Positions 5,803-13,858 are shown, counted from the stretch's first letter. The stretch: 19,206 nucleotides of DNA from an uncultured Christensenellaceae bacterium (GCA_910587445.1 CAJULE010000012.1:1-19206), one strand, 5' to 3'. Notes: generated by a model from the sequence alone, not told the origin. Program-made: numbers and translations.

Positions 5803-8412
5803 TTATTTTCCGTAATAAGCGTTGAGATACATCTGCTTGATCTCTTTCATGAGCGGGTATCTCGGGTTTGCTCCCGTACACTGATCGTCGAACGCCTGCT
5901 CCGTCATCTCGTCGAGCTTTGCAAGGAACACTTGCTCGTCGACGCCGTAGTCCTTTATTGTCTTCTTTATGCCGACCTTTGCCTTGAGATCCTCGACAGC
6001 TTTTATAAGATTCTCGACTTTTTCTTTGTCGTTCTTACCGCCGAGACCGAGGAAATCCGCAATCTCCGCATATCTGTGCATAGTGCTCGGATAAGCATAC
6101 TGCGGGAACGTACCCATTTTTGCGGGAGCTTCTGCCGCGTTGAATTTAATAACCTCGCTTATCAAAAGCGCATTTGCCACACCGTGAGGAAGGTGGTGGA
6201 ACGCTCCGAGCTTATGAGCCATGGAGTGGCACACTCCGAGGAAAGCATTTGCAAACGCTATACCAGCCATTGTGGATGCGTCCGCCATGTGCTCTCTTGC
6301 CTCGGCGTCGTTGGGACCGTTGTCGTATGCTCTCGGCAAATACGTGAATATATTTTTGAGAGCAACAAGCGCCTGACCGTCCGTGTACGGCGTAGCAAGC
6401 ATCGAAACGTAAGCCTCGAGAGCGTGCGTCATCGCGTCGATACCGGTCGCACTCGTCAATCCCTTAGGCATATTCATCATAAGGTCTGCGTCGATTATCG
6501 CCATATTGGGCAACAATTCGTAATCGGCAAGCGGATACTTTATACCCGTGCTTTCGTCTGTAATGACGGCAAACGGAGTAACCTCGCTGCCCGTACCTGC
6601 GGAAGTGGGAACGGCGATAAAGTATGCTTTTTCACCCATTTTCGGGAAGGTGTAGACGCGCTTGCGAATGTCTATGAAGCGCATTGCCATATCGAGGAAA
6701 TCCGCCTCGGGATGTTCGTAAAGCACCCACATGATCTTAGCCGCGTCCATTGCCGAACCGCCGCCGAGCGCGATTATGCAATCGGGTCCGAACGAATTCA
6801 TTGCCGCAGTGCCCTCTTTTGCGCAAGCAAGCGTGGGATCGGGCGCGACATTATAGAACGTGGTGTGCATTATGCCCATTTCGTCGAGCTTATCGGTTAT
6901 GGGCTTCGTATAACCGTTTTTATAAAGGAATTCGTCGGTAACTATGAACACCTTTTTCTTGCCCATTACGTTTTTAAGCTCATCGAGCGCGACGGGCAAG
7001 CAACCTTTCTTGTGATAAACTTTTTGAGGCAATCTGAGCCACAACATATTTTCTCTCCTCTCGGCAACCGTTTTGATATTGATAAGATGCTTTACGCCCA
7101 CGTTTTCGGAAACCGAATTTCCGCCCCAGGAACCGCAGCCGAGCGTAAGCGAAGGCGTAAGTTTGAAATTATACAAGTCGCCGATACCGCCTTGCGAAGA
7201 AGGAGTATTCAAGAGCACGCGGCAGGTCTTCATTCTCTTTTCGAATTCGGCGATCTTTTCCTTGCCCGTAAGAAGATTTATATACAGCGACGAAGTATGA
7301 CCGTATCCGCCGTCCGCGACAAGCTGTTCGGCTTTGCCGACAGCGTCTTCGAAATTGCTTGCCCTATACATCGCAAGTACGGGAGAAAGCTTCTCGTGCG
7401 CAAACTCTTCTTCGAGACTTACGCTCGTAACCTCGCCGATGAGAATCTTTGCCGTCTCGGGAACTTTGACGCCCGAAAGCTCGGCAATCTTGTGTGCGCT
7501 CTGACCGACTATTTTCGCGTTCAACGCGCCGTTTATGATAATGGTGCTTCTGACCTTATCGAGCTCTTCGGGATTGAGAAAATAACAACCTCTCTCCTTG
7601 AACTCTTTCTTTACTTGGTTGTAGACCTTATCGAGAACGATCACCGACTGTTCGCTCGCACAGATCATGCCGTTATCGAAAGTCTTGGAATGGATTATGG
7701 AATTCACGGCGACCTTTATATCGGCGCTGTCGTCGATAATCGCAGGGGTATTGCCTGCGCCTACGCCGAGAGCGGGCTTACCCGACGAATATGCGGATTT
7801 TACCATACCGGGACCGCCCGTCGCAAGGATTATGTCCGCGCTCTTCATAAGAGTATTCGTGAGATCGAGCGCAGGAACGTCTATCCAACCGATTATTCCC
7901 TCGGGCGCGCCTGCGGCAACCGCCGCTTCGAGAACTATGCGAGCCGCCTCTATAGTGCAGTTCTTTGCTCTCGGATGCGGGCTGATTATGATTGCATTAC
8001 GGGTCTTGAGCGCTATGAGCGTCTTGAATATCGCCGTAGAAGTGGGGTTCGTAGTCGGTATGACGGCAGCGATTACGCCTATAGGCTCGGCGATCTTCTT
8101 GATGCCGAACGCCGCGTCTTCCTCTATCACGCCGCAAGTCTTGGTGTTCTTATAGCAATTATAGATATACTCTGCGGCATAGTGATTCTTGATGACCTTA
8201 TCCTCTACTACACCCATGCCGGTCTCCTCGACCGCCATCTTTGCCAAAGACACCCTTTGCTTGTTTGCGGCTACGGCGGCGGCGAAGAAAATCTTGTCTA
8301 CTTGCTCTTGCGTGTAAGTAGCGAATTTCTGCTGCGCAATTCTGATCTGTTTGAGCCTTTCTTCGAGGGCTTCCACAGTGTCCACAAACGTCGTTGCAGT
8401 TTTGTTGTCCAT
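5803..8412 (-). CDS. adhE: AdhE, bifunctional acetaldehyde-CoA/alcohol dehydrogenase
   Basis: AdhE converts acetyl-CoA to acetaldehyde and then to ethanol, using two NADH and so regenerating NAD+ during fermentation; the family assembles into long filaments (spirosomes). The 869-residue length is normal. The N-terminal aldehyde dehydrogenase half has the active cysteine in DNGMICASEQS (C251) and a glycine-rich stretch LGVGAGNTP. The C-terminal iron-dependent alcohol dehydrogenase half (from about residue 450) has GGGSAMDAAK for NAD(P) binding. It also has the metal-ligand regions in GIDAMTHALEAY and CHSMAHKLGAFHHLPHG. A strong AAGGAG site lies 8 nt before the ATG. The gene follows rex by 45 bp on the same strand with no terminator between them, so rex and adhE are probably co-transcribed and repressed by Rex when NADH is low. 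Both halves appear intact. Confidence 0.98.
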   Translation of the reverse strand: MDNKTATTFVDTVEALEERLKQIRIAQQKFATYTQEQVDKIFFAAAVAANKQRVSLAKMAVEETGMGVVEDKVIKNHYAAEYIYNCYKNTKTCGVIEEDAAFGIKKIAEPIGVIAAVIPTTNPTSTAIFKTLIALKTRNAIIISPHPRAKNCTIEAARIVLEAAVAAGAPEGIIGWIDVPALDLTNTLMKSADIILATGGPGMVKSAYSSGKPALGVGAGNTPAIIDDSADIKVAVNSIIHSKTFDNGMICASEQSVIVLDKVYNQVKKEFKERGCYFLNPEELDKVRSTIIINGALNAKIVGQSAHKIAELSGVKVPETAKILIGEVTSVSLEEEFAHEKLSPVLAMYRASNFEDAVGKAEQLVADGGYGHTSSLYINLLTGKEKIAEFEKRMKTCRVLLNTPSSQGGIGDLYNFKLTPSLTLGCGSWGGNSVSENVGVKHLINIKTVAERRENMLWLRLPQKVYHKKGCLPVALDELKNVMGKKKVFIVTDEFLYKNGYTKPITDKLDEMGIMHTTFYNVAPDPTLACAKEGTAAMNSFGPDCIIALGGGSAMDAAKIMWVLYEHPEADFLDMAMRFIDIRKRVYTFPKMGEKAYFIAVPTSAGTGSEVTPFAVITDESTGIKYPLADYELLPNMAIIDADLMMNMPKGLTSATGIDAMTHALEAYVSMLATPYTDGQALVALKNIFTYLPRAYDNGPNDAEAREHMADASTMAGIAFANAFLGVCHSMAHKLGAFHHLPHGVANALLISEVIKFNAAEAPAKMGTFPQYAYPSTMHRYAEIADFLGLGGKNDKEKVENLIKAVEDLKAKVGIKKTIKDYGVDEQVFLAKLDEMTEQAFDDQCTGANPRYPLMKEIKQMYLNAYYGK

Positions 8413-8457
8413 GTAAATATCTCCTTAAAAAATTTAATACGATTTTAAAACAAGCCG

Positions 8458-9117
8458 CTAAGTACAGCTCGGATTGACGGCATTCTTAAGCTTGCTCGAC
8501 AGAACAGCCAAAGACGCAGCCAAATCCTCATACTTAACGACTATATTTTCGGGTAAATTGAGATGCGTCGGAGCAAAGCTCCAAATCGCAAGTATTCCGC
8601 TCTCCACAAGTCTATTGGCAATGTCCTGAGCGAAAGCGGCAGGCACGGTTATTATCCCCATCTTTACGTTAAGACGTTCGACAATACCCGCAAGCTTTTC
8701 CATGGGAAAGACTTTTATGCCGTTTATCACGCCACCCGCAAGCTCGGGATTTACGTCGAATGCGGCAACTATATTGAGACCGTAATTTTTAAAGCCGTCG
8801 TAGGCAAGCAAAGTGCTGCCGAGCCCGCCTACGCCCACCAAAATGGCGTCGTTGGTATTATTGCAACCGAGTACGTCCTCTATGGCTTCTATAAGTTCAC
8901 GTGTGGCAAACCCGAGCTTAGGCTTACCCGACGTGGGACTTACGAGAGCCAAGTCCTTTCTGACCTGAACGGGATTGAGCTTCAATATTTCGGCAAGACG
9001 GGTGGACGAAACATTCTCCTCGCCCGCTTCGAGACTTTTCCTCAAACAGCGAAGATATATCGGTAATCGCGATATTGTTGCTTTGGACGCCTTGACGTCT
9101 TCGTTGCATTCTATCAT
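8458..9117 (-). CDS. rex: Rex, redox-sensing transcriptional repressor
   Basis: Rex is a homodimeric repressor that binds DNA when the NADH/NAD+ ratio is low and releases it when NADH binds its Rossmann domain. It typically controls fermentation genes such as the adhE that follows. The N-terminal winged helix (about residues 8-80) has ISRLPIYLRCL and LKLNPVQVRKDLALV. The Rossmann fold begins at VGVGGLGSTLLAY. The ATG at 9117 was chosen over an in-frame TTG-type start eight codons earlier, because a GCGAGG ribosome site lies 4 nt upstream and the extra residues would overlap the leader. From this start the protein has 219 residues, normal for Rex. A strong promoter and two inverted repeats lie in its 86-bp upstream region, suggesting autoregulation. 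Confidence 0.96.
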   Translation of the reverse strand: MIECNEDVKASKATISRLPIYLRCLRKSLEAGEENVSSTRLAEILKLNPVQVRKDLALVSPTSGKPKLGFATRELIEAIEDVLGCNNTNDAILVGVGGLGSTLLAYDGFKNYGLNIVAAFDVNPELAGGVINGIKVFPMEKLAGIVERLNVKMGIITVPAAFAQDIANRLVESGILAIWSFAPTHLNLPENIVVKYEDLAASLAVLSSKLKNAVNPSCT

Positions 9118-9129
9118 AGCACCTCGCCA

Positions 9130-9149
9130 ATCGATACACAAGTATCGAT
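9130..9149. promoter_or_regulatory. Inverted repeat at the rex transcription start (candidate operator)
   Basis: A perfect inverted repeat with 8-bp arms ATCGATAC and GTATCGAT separated by ACAA covers the predicted transcription start and the first part of the leader. This is a good position for a repressor site or a 5' UTR hairpin. It does not match the usual clostridial Rex consensus (TTGTTAA-N4-TTAACAA), so the protein that binds it, if any, is unknown. The half TGTGTATCGAT recurs upstream of the cysteine desulfurase gene. Confidence 0.5.
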
Positions 9150-9152
9150 AAT

Positions 9153-9181
9153 AGTTTATCTTGTTTTATGACTGTTGTCAA
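9153..9181 (-). promoter_or_regulatory. Sigma-A-type promoter of rex
   Basis: On the minus strand a perfect TTGACA (-35, 9176-9181) is followed after 17 bp by TAAACT (-10, 9153-9158). This places the transcript start near 9146, about 29 nt before the rex ATG. It is the only convincing promoter between the lipoprotein gene and rex, and it probably drives rex, adhE and the kinase gene. Confidence 0.75.
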
Positions 9182-9203
9182 GCAATTTACGTGCATAAAA
9201 CAA
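9161..9203. promoter_or_regulatory. Widely spaced 10-bp inverted repeat around the rex -35 box
   Basis: Perfect arms TTGTTTTATG (9161-9170) and CATAAAACAA (9194-9203) flank the rex -35 hexamer. Their centres are 33 bp apart, about three helical turns, so both arms would face the same side of the DNA. One arm occupies the promoter spacer. Each arm matches five of seven bases of a Rex half-site (TTGTTAA), so a pair of Rex half-sites is possible but unproven. Confidence 0.4.
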
Positions 9204-10487
9204 CTATTTCCGTTCAATCGGCGCAAAATAATAATACCGACCGTTTAAACGCACATTCAGGACGTCTCCGTCCGCCCTTATATCTTCAGCCTCGCACACG
9301 GTGTTCAAATCGAAATCGACAAGCTGCGCCCGACCGTCATTTTTGCAAATAAATCCGCCGACCGTCGGCACAATATCCGAAAATGCCGTACTTACATATT
9401 CTCTTTTCGATACGGAAAACAGCCGACCTCGCAATGTATCTATGACAAAATCTCCGTGTACGCGTTTGCCGAGGACATCGCCGAATTTTAGCCCCGTATC
9501 GCAAAATTCACCGTCGAAAAGTTTCAGTCCGCCCGTTTTTTCGTCGTCTGCAAACATATAGCCGTCATAAAAACCGTAGGTGTTTCCGGAAAAACGCGCG
9601 ACTGCCCTTCCGTCCGTATCTATTATGATATTTTCTCCGCCGAGCGTTTCGCATACCGCGGCATATCCGTTTACAAAAAAGGAAGCTGCCGCATATCGAG
9701 GTTTCACCGTAAGCTTTCCGCTCACAGTATCGAAAAACCCGAGGCGTTCGTTACCGTCTTTCACAATCGCATAACCGCCGCTCTCTCCGACAGCGGAAAA
9801 CCCACCGAATATTCTCGGACGAAAATTTAAGCCGCACAAAACTCCGTCTGCCGCAACGAGCTTTTCGTCATACAGCGAAACCGCCGAAAAACGTCCGCCC
9901 GACACTTCGGACACAAGCATGACGTTTCCCGCCGCATCCGTCATAGACGCATCGAATATATGGATGACTTCACCGTTCGCCGCAAGAATAGTGTTCTTAA
10001 CAATATCTATTTTCGCATATTTTGCTTTTATCAGCAACGTGCCGTCGGCGCTCTTTACGCCCTTTAGCCCGCTTTCTTCGAAGATATATTTGTCGTAGCA
10101 AAGTGCCGTAAGATCGCTCGGCGCCCCGAATCTCTTACCGCATTTATCAAGCAAAAACCTGTTCTCTCCGATAGTGAACGGCGTCAGGGAGTTTTTGCCG
10201 AAATCCGACGGGAGGTCGGCGCCCTGCCCGATTATCGGCTCATATCCCGTTATGAGAGGCACATCGTCCGGCAATATCGGCGTACTCGGCTCTTCGTCGG
10301 GCTTGCCGCTCCCGTCCGGAACTTCGGGCGGAGAAGGCGTTTGGTCTCCTTTGTCGGGAATGGGAACCACGCCGCCGATCACTTTATCGTAATTGGGAAT
10401 TTCGCAGTAAAGCAAATACTGCGAATTGCATCCCGCAAAGCACAACAAGGCGATAATTGCAATAATGACAAATCCAAAGCGTTTCAT
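9204..10487 (-). CDS. WG-repeat lipoprotein
   Basis: This is a 427-residue predicted lipoprotein exposed on the outer face of the membrane. A signal peptide (MKRF plus a hydrophobic core) ends in the lipobox FAGC with the lipidated C20. Next is a proline/aspartate-rich spacer (about 40-75, with PSPPEVPDG and PSTPILPDDVP) that holds the domain off the membrane. The rest is a beta-rich region with WG-type repeats. The clearest reads LTVKPRYAAASFFVNGYAAV followed by an IDTDG element, and weaker copies lie on both sides. Such repeats are thought to form propeller-like binding surfaces, but their ligands are mostly unknown. The start codon overlaps the stop of the metalloprotease gene (ATGA), and no strong ribosome site is visible, so translation is probably coupled. 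No enzymatic motif was seen. Confidence 0.8.
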   Translation of the reverse strand: MKRFGFVIIAIIALLCFAGCNSQYLLYCEIPNYDKVIGGVVPIPDKGDQTPSPPEVPDGSGKPDEEPSTPILPDDVPLITGYEPIIGQGADLPSDFGKNSLTPFTIGENRFLLDKCGKRFGAPSDLTALCYDKYIFEESGLKGVKSADGTLLIKAKYAKIDIVKNTILAANGEVIHIFDASMTDAAGNVMLVSEVSGGRFSAVSLYDEKLVAADGVLCGLNFRPRIFGGFSAVGESGGYAIVKDGNERLGFFDTVSGKLTVKPRYAAASFFVNGYAAVCETLGGENIIIDTDGRAVARFSGNTYGFYDGYMFADDEKTGGLKLFDGEFCDTGLKFGDVLGKRVHGDFVIDTLRGRLFSVSKREYVSTAFSDIVPTVGGFICKNDGRAQLVDFDLNTVCEAEDIRADGDVLNVRLNGRYYYFAPIERK

Positions 10488-11146
10488 CTCAAGACGTCCA
10501 TAATAACCGAATACTCTTTCAGCAGTTGTTTCCGTTTCTTATAATCGGATATATATTCACGGACACAATTCCAAAATTTCGCGGAATGATTCATATACTT
10601 TGTGTGACATAATTCGTGAATAATAACGTAGTCGCTCAGACCGTCGGGTAACATTACGAGTCGCCAATTGAGACGTATGAGCTTTGCCGTCGAACAGCTT
10701 CCCCATTTCGTTCTTGCATTTGTAAGCATAAACCTGTCAAACGTCATGCCCGTATAAGCCGACAAGACATCGAGACGCGACGACAAAAACTCCGAAGCGA
10801 CACGCTTATATTCCCTTATGATTTTCTGACGTATAGCGCCGAAATCACGGCCTTTCGGCACACACAGCGCCTCGCTTGTCAGAGCTATGCGTTTGACGTT
10901 TTCCGCTCTCGATTCGATCGATCTGCCTCTAAACAGAAATTTTACGCAATTGAGGTAATCGGCAAAGCGTTTCCTTTTTTGTTCGTCCGCAGAAAGCTTT
11001 TTTTCGATCCATTCACGATTGGCGTTTACAAACAAATCTATATCCGAAGCGGAAACGTACCGAGGCGCTTTTACTACGACACAACCGTCTTTTACCGTTA
11101 TGCCCACAGTCTTTCTCGCCGACCGAAAAAGCTCGTATTCAAGCAT
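10484..11146 (-). CDS. YgjP/SprT-like zinc metalloprotease (M48-like)
   Basis: This is a 220-residue protein of the YgjP-like, SprT-related zinc metalloprotease family. The zinc motif is HELCH (H177, E178, H181), followed by NHSAKFW with H187 as the likely third ligand. Upstream residues NARTKWGSCS form the conserved segment typical of this family, and the N-terminus MLEYELFRSARKTVGITVK matches the usual opening. The start at 11146 was preferred to one 36 codons earlier, because the upstream part would overlap the thioesterase gene deeply and lacks family similarity; GGAAGG precedes the chosen ATG. It overlaps the thioesterase stop by 8 nt and the lipoprotein start by 4 nt, so all three genes are one operon. 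The substrate is unknown for the family. Confidence 0.9.
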   Translation of the reverse strand: MLEYELFRSARKTVGITVKDGCVVVKAPRYVSASDIDLFVNANREWIEKKLSADEQKRKRFADYLNCVKFLFRGRSIESRAENVKRIALTSEALCVPKGRDFGAIRQKIIREYKRVASEFLSSRLDVLSAYTGMTFDRFMLTNARTKWGSCSTAKLIRLNWRLVMLPDGLSDYVIIHELCHTKYMNHSAKFWNCVREYISDYKKRKQLLKEYSVIMDVLR

Positions 11147-11900
11147 TGCCCTTCCACCGAATCTCGGCTCTGAATACGGTATCGCCGCCACGCTGCGCAC
11201 GTATCTCGGCAGTATCGTCGTCGGAAACACAGTAAACGTCATACCTATCCGCAAATTTCATTTCGTTGAGAAAATTCAAATCGAACCTATCGATTTCGTG
11301 ACTTGCGAGATATTCGGGCGTAAACGCATTCAAAAGAATATCGCCGTACCGCGCGTTATTCATATGCCCGTTTCTGTCCATGTCCGTCAGACGCACAACG
11401 TCAGACATAACATATTTCATTTCGGGATCTCTCGCATCCGACAGAGCTTTGTTTGCGTTTTCAAAGGGCTCGTTCGGAAAATACATATCGTCCGAGTATG
11501 AAAAAAGCGGACTGCAACGTCTTATCATATGATTGTTTATATCGATCACAAGCCACTTCGACGAACCGCTCATGATCACGTTGCCGTCTATATCCGTGAC
11601 ATAGAAGTCGCGCAAGCCAAATGCCGTACTCGGTTTACGCGGGAAGGTCGTGACGGTTATCCTCTCTCCGACCTTCGGCGAACGATAGTATTTGACGCTC
11701 AATTTACTGAGCACCCATATCATATTCCGAGCCGCCATTTCCTCGAAACCTATACCGATAACGTCCGCATGAACGGTCGCCAAATCCTGAAAATACTGAA
11801 GAGCCGAGCTTGGCTTCAGCCTCTCGAGAAAATCTATTTCGTCGAGCGCAACGGCAAATTCTTCGCTGTGAGACAAATATTTTTTCGCAAGCTGTTTCAT
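11139..11900 (-). CDS. Acyl-ACP thioesterase (Fat family)
   Basis: This hotdog-fold thioesterase hydrolyses acyl-ACP to free fatty acid and ACP, and so sets chain length or lets fatty acid leave the synthesis cycle. The 253-residue protein has two hotdog halves. The first includes SALQYFQDLATVHADVIG and WVLSKLSVKYYRSPKVGERI. The second includes the catalytic region DMDRNGHMNNARYGD, matching the NxHxNN-type motif of plant FatA/FatB and bacterial relatives. The ATG at 11900 fits the usual family N-terminus. It has no ribosome site, but a TTGATT-17-TATAAT promoter ends 7 nt before it, implying a leaderless or nearly leaderless mRNA. An alternative TTG start at 11936 coincides with the -35 box and has only a weak AGGG upstream. 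First gene of a three-gene operon. Confidence 0.9.
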   Translation of the reverse strand: MKQLAKKYLSHSEEFAVALDEIDFLERLKPSSALQYFQDLATVHADVIGIGFEEMAARNMIWVLSKLSVKYYRSPKVGERITVTTFPRKPSTAFGLRDFYVTDIDGNVIMSGSSKWLVIDINNHMIRRCSPLFSYSDDMYFPNEPFENANKALSDARDPEMKYVMSDVVRLTDMDRNGHMNNARYGDILLNAFTPEYLASHEIDRFDLNFLNEMKFADRYDVYCVSDDDTAEIRAQRGGDTVFRAEIRWKGNA

Positions 11901-11907
11901 ATCTGTA

Positions 11908-11936
11908 ATTATACAACTTTTTTCGACAACAATCAA
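11908..11936 (-). promoter_or_regulatory. Promoter of the thioesterase operon
   Basis: On the minus strand TTGATT (11931-11936) is followed after 17 bp by a perfect TATAAT (11908-11913). The expected start of transcription, about 7 nt on, falls at or next to the A of the ATG at 11898-11900, so there would be essentially no 5' leader. Confidence 0.6.
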
Positions 11937-11991
11937 TCGTTTTTCGCCCTAACAGAGACAAAATGCGAACTTTGGTTTTCGTTTTTTTAAT

Positions 11992-12003
11992 AACCTAAAG
12001 GTT
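11992..12003. promoter_or_regulatory. Short palindrome upstream of the padR promoter
   Basis: The inverted repeat AACCT-AA-AGGTT lies 7 bp upstream of the padR -35 box, in the divergent spacer shared with the thioesterase operon. It is a possible operator for the PadR protein or another regulator. It is short, and the assignment is only positional. Confidence 0.25.
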
Positions 12004-12010
12004 TAATTTA

Positions 12011-12039
12011 TTGACAAATCACAAATTAAAGTATACAAT
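12011..12039 (+). promoter_or_regulatory. Promoter of the padR-like gene
   Basis: TTGACA (12011-12016) is separated by 17 bp from TACAAT (12034-12039). Transcription should start near 12046, giving a leader of about 20 nt that contains the AGGCGG ribosome site. Confidence 0.8.
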
Positions 12040-12065
12040 ATAAATATAGAGTAAAGGCGGTGTCT

Positions 12066-13850
12066 ATGGACAATACCATACATAGCGATCTCATAAGAGG
12101 TCATATCGATACCATAATTTTAAAAGCTCTGTACGACGGCGACAGATACGGCTTCGATATCATCAAAGAAATCGAACAGAAAAGCAGTGGGCAGTATATC
12201 ATTAAGCAGCCCACTTTATACAGTTGCCTCAAACGTCTCGAAGTCCAAGGTTTTATAAAATCCTATTGGGGTGCAAAATCGAGCGGAGGCAGAAGAAAAT
12301 ACTTTACGCTCACCGATATGGGACGAGACTTGTTCATAAAAAATCAAAGCGAATGGGTCTACTCCCGCTCCGTAATAGACAAACTCATTTCGGATAAAGA
12401 TTTCGATTTTGCTTCGGTCGCTTCCGTCGAACAAACCATCGCAAATGCGGAAAACAATGACGCATTTGAGGAAAACAAGGAAGAGTTCGTTTCCGATGAA
12501 ATAACCGAAACGGAAGGCGAAGAAACGGAGGAAAACGAGGAACTTGCCGAAGACAGCGCCGAAGAAGCCGCAGACGCGGATTTCGAGGACGAAGTCGCCG
12601 AGTCTCAATTCGAGCCCGACAGCGAAGTCGTTTCCGATGAAGACGCCACTCGAGAGGTGCAAGACGAGCCCGAAGCCCCCTACGTTCCCGATCGCCCCTA
12701 TCTCGACACCACGGCAATCATGAACGAGATGTTCGAGCAGCAGCTTCGTGACGGCAGCTATACCGAAAAGCTTAAAAACGAAGAGTACGTACCCACCGAA
12801 AGCTTCAATGCCGATACATATTTCAACGACAGCTATATGGAATCTTCCGCAGCGGTACGCGCCGTTGTAGGAGACGAAGATACCGATTACGACGACACCG
12901 ACGAAATTATCAAGCGGGTGGACGCATCGCGTGCGAATTCGCCCTTTGCTCCCTCCCCTATAGGCTCTACGCGTGACGAAGAAGATCAAGTGCCTGCCGT
13001 GGCGAACGAAAAACCGCAATCGCCTGCTCCCGAGTCCCCCAAAGCTCCCGATTTCTACAGATACGACACGACGATCCCAAACGGCACAGACGAAAATTCC
13101 CTCGTCATCAAGCGCGAGTACAAAAATATGCTCATACAGTTGCGTGACAAAAATATCGTCGACAACATGAGCGCTCGGACGCAAACCGAAATGAATTTCT
13201 CGGCGCCGCCGGTCGAAAGTAACGATCCGGAACCGACAGAAAACCTCGAGCTTCCCGATTCCTCGGACATTCCTCTTTCGGAAATGTCGGAAGACAAAAT
13301 TCAAGATTACAAAATAAGACAAATCGAAAACGAGTTAAAAGAGCTCGGCGACGGAGTGAAAATCCGCAAACACAGCAACACATCCGCAAAAGAGTACACG
13401 AATACTTTCTACTACTACTCCAATAAATTGATGTTGTCGCACTATTTGATTCTTTTCCTCATAATGATTCCTGAAATAGCCATTACTTTTTTGGCAATAA
13501 TGCTCGGAAGTGCGGTACCACAAAAACACTCGATACTTTTCCTTGTTCTTTCAGTTGTTTGCGCCCTCATATTCCCCGCAGTTGCGTTTATTCTGAATAT
13601 GCTCAATCCGGGACAAAAGAAACGAATAAAGTTCAGCTTCAAAATATCCATGATATTCAGATTTATAGTCATGATAGAAGCTCTGGTGCTCGTTTATACG
13701 GTCAATCTCATGATGGGAATGCCGCTCACATTCAGCTCGGAATACCTTGTCACATTGCTTGTTCCCGGCATAATGTGCACGAACATTCCCGTAAGCGCGA
13801 TCATCTTCCAAGCTCTGTACAAGACAAACAAATATAATGTTCAAGGCTAA
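12066..13850 (+). CDS. PadR-type regulator with acidic linker and four membrane segments
   Basis: This is a 594-residue fusion. Residues 1 to about 110 form a PadR winged-helix DNA-binding domain, with YGFDIIKEIE, QPTLYSCLKRLEVQGFI and GRRKYFTLTDMGRDLF. From about 112 to 440 is a low-complexity, strongly acidic, proline-containing region rich in E and D, probably disordered. A short charged helix (KIQDYKIRQIENELKELG) leads into four predicted transmembrane helices at roughly 455-480, 488-513, 527-553 and 560-585. Ordinary PadR proteins are about 100-200 residues and soluble. This one would tether a DNA-binding domain to the membrane by a long flexible arm. The ATG at 12066 was chosen over the GTG two codons earlier, because AGGCGG is correctly spaced (5 nt) only for the ATG. 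It has its own promoter and terminator, so it is monocistronic. The ligand and targets are unknown. Confidence 0.88.
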   Translation: MDNTIHSDLIRGHIDTIILKALYDGDRYGFDIIKEIEQKSSGQYIIKQPTLYSCLKRLEVQGFIKSYWGAKSSGGRRKYFTLTDMGRDLFIKNQSEWVYSRSVIDKLISDKDFDFASVASVEQTIANAENNDAFEENKEEFVSDEITETEGEETEENEELAEDSAEEAADADFEDEVAESQFEPDSEVVSDEDATREVQDEPEAPYVPDRPYLDTTAIMNEMFEQQLRDGSYTEKLKNEEYVPTESFNADTYFNDSYMESSAAVRAVVGDEDTDYDDTDEIIKRVDASRANSPFAPSPIGSTRDEEDQVPAVANEKPQSPAPESPKAPDFYRYDTTIPNGTDENSLVIKREYKNMLIQLRDKNIVDNMSARTQTEMNFSAPPVESNDPEPTENLELPDSSDIPLSEMSEDKIQDYKIRQIENELKELGDGVKIRKHSNTSAKEYTNTFYYYSNKLMLSHYLILFLIMIPEIAITFLAIMLGSAVPQKHSILFLVLSVVCALIFPAVAFILNMLNPGQKKRIKFSFKISMIFRFIVMIEALVLVYTVNLMMGMPLTFSSEYLVTLLVPGIMCTNIPVSAIIFQALYKTNKYNVQG

Positions 13851-13858
13851 AATATTTT

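Noticed and set aside
5776..8448. An 890-codon open frame on the plus strand opposite adhE.
   Set aside because: It is fully antisense to a clear full-length adhE and the kinase start, has no family motifs, and is rich in R, H and C as expected from the reverse of adhE codons.
8413..8457. A consensus Rex operator in the rex-adhE gap.
   Set aside because: Only one TTGTTTTA half is visible; there is no second half at the expected 4-bp spacing.
9118..9141. Longer Rex start at 9141.
   Set aside because: It would place eight extra residues over the leader inverted repeat and has no ribosome site, whereas the ATG at 9117 has GCGAGG at the right distance.
9161..9203. The inverted repeat after the lipoprotein gene as an intrinsic terminator.
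   Set aside because: The stem is A/T-rich with a 23-nt loop and no following U-tract, and the region holds the rex promoter.
12216..13322. A 368-codon minus-strand frame opposite the PadR-like gene.
   Set aside because: It mirrors the acidic linker region, and the PadR domain, promoter and terminator all support the plus strand.
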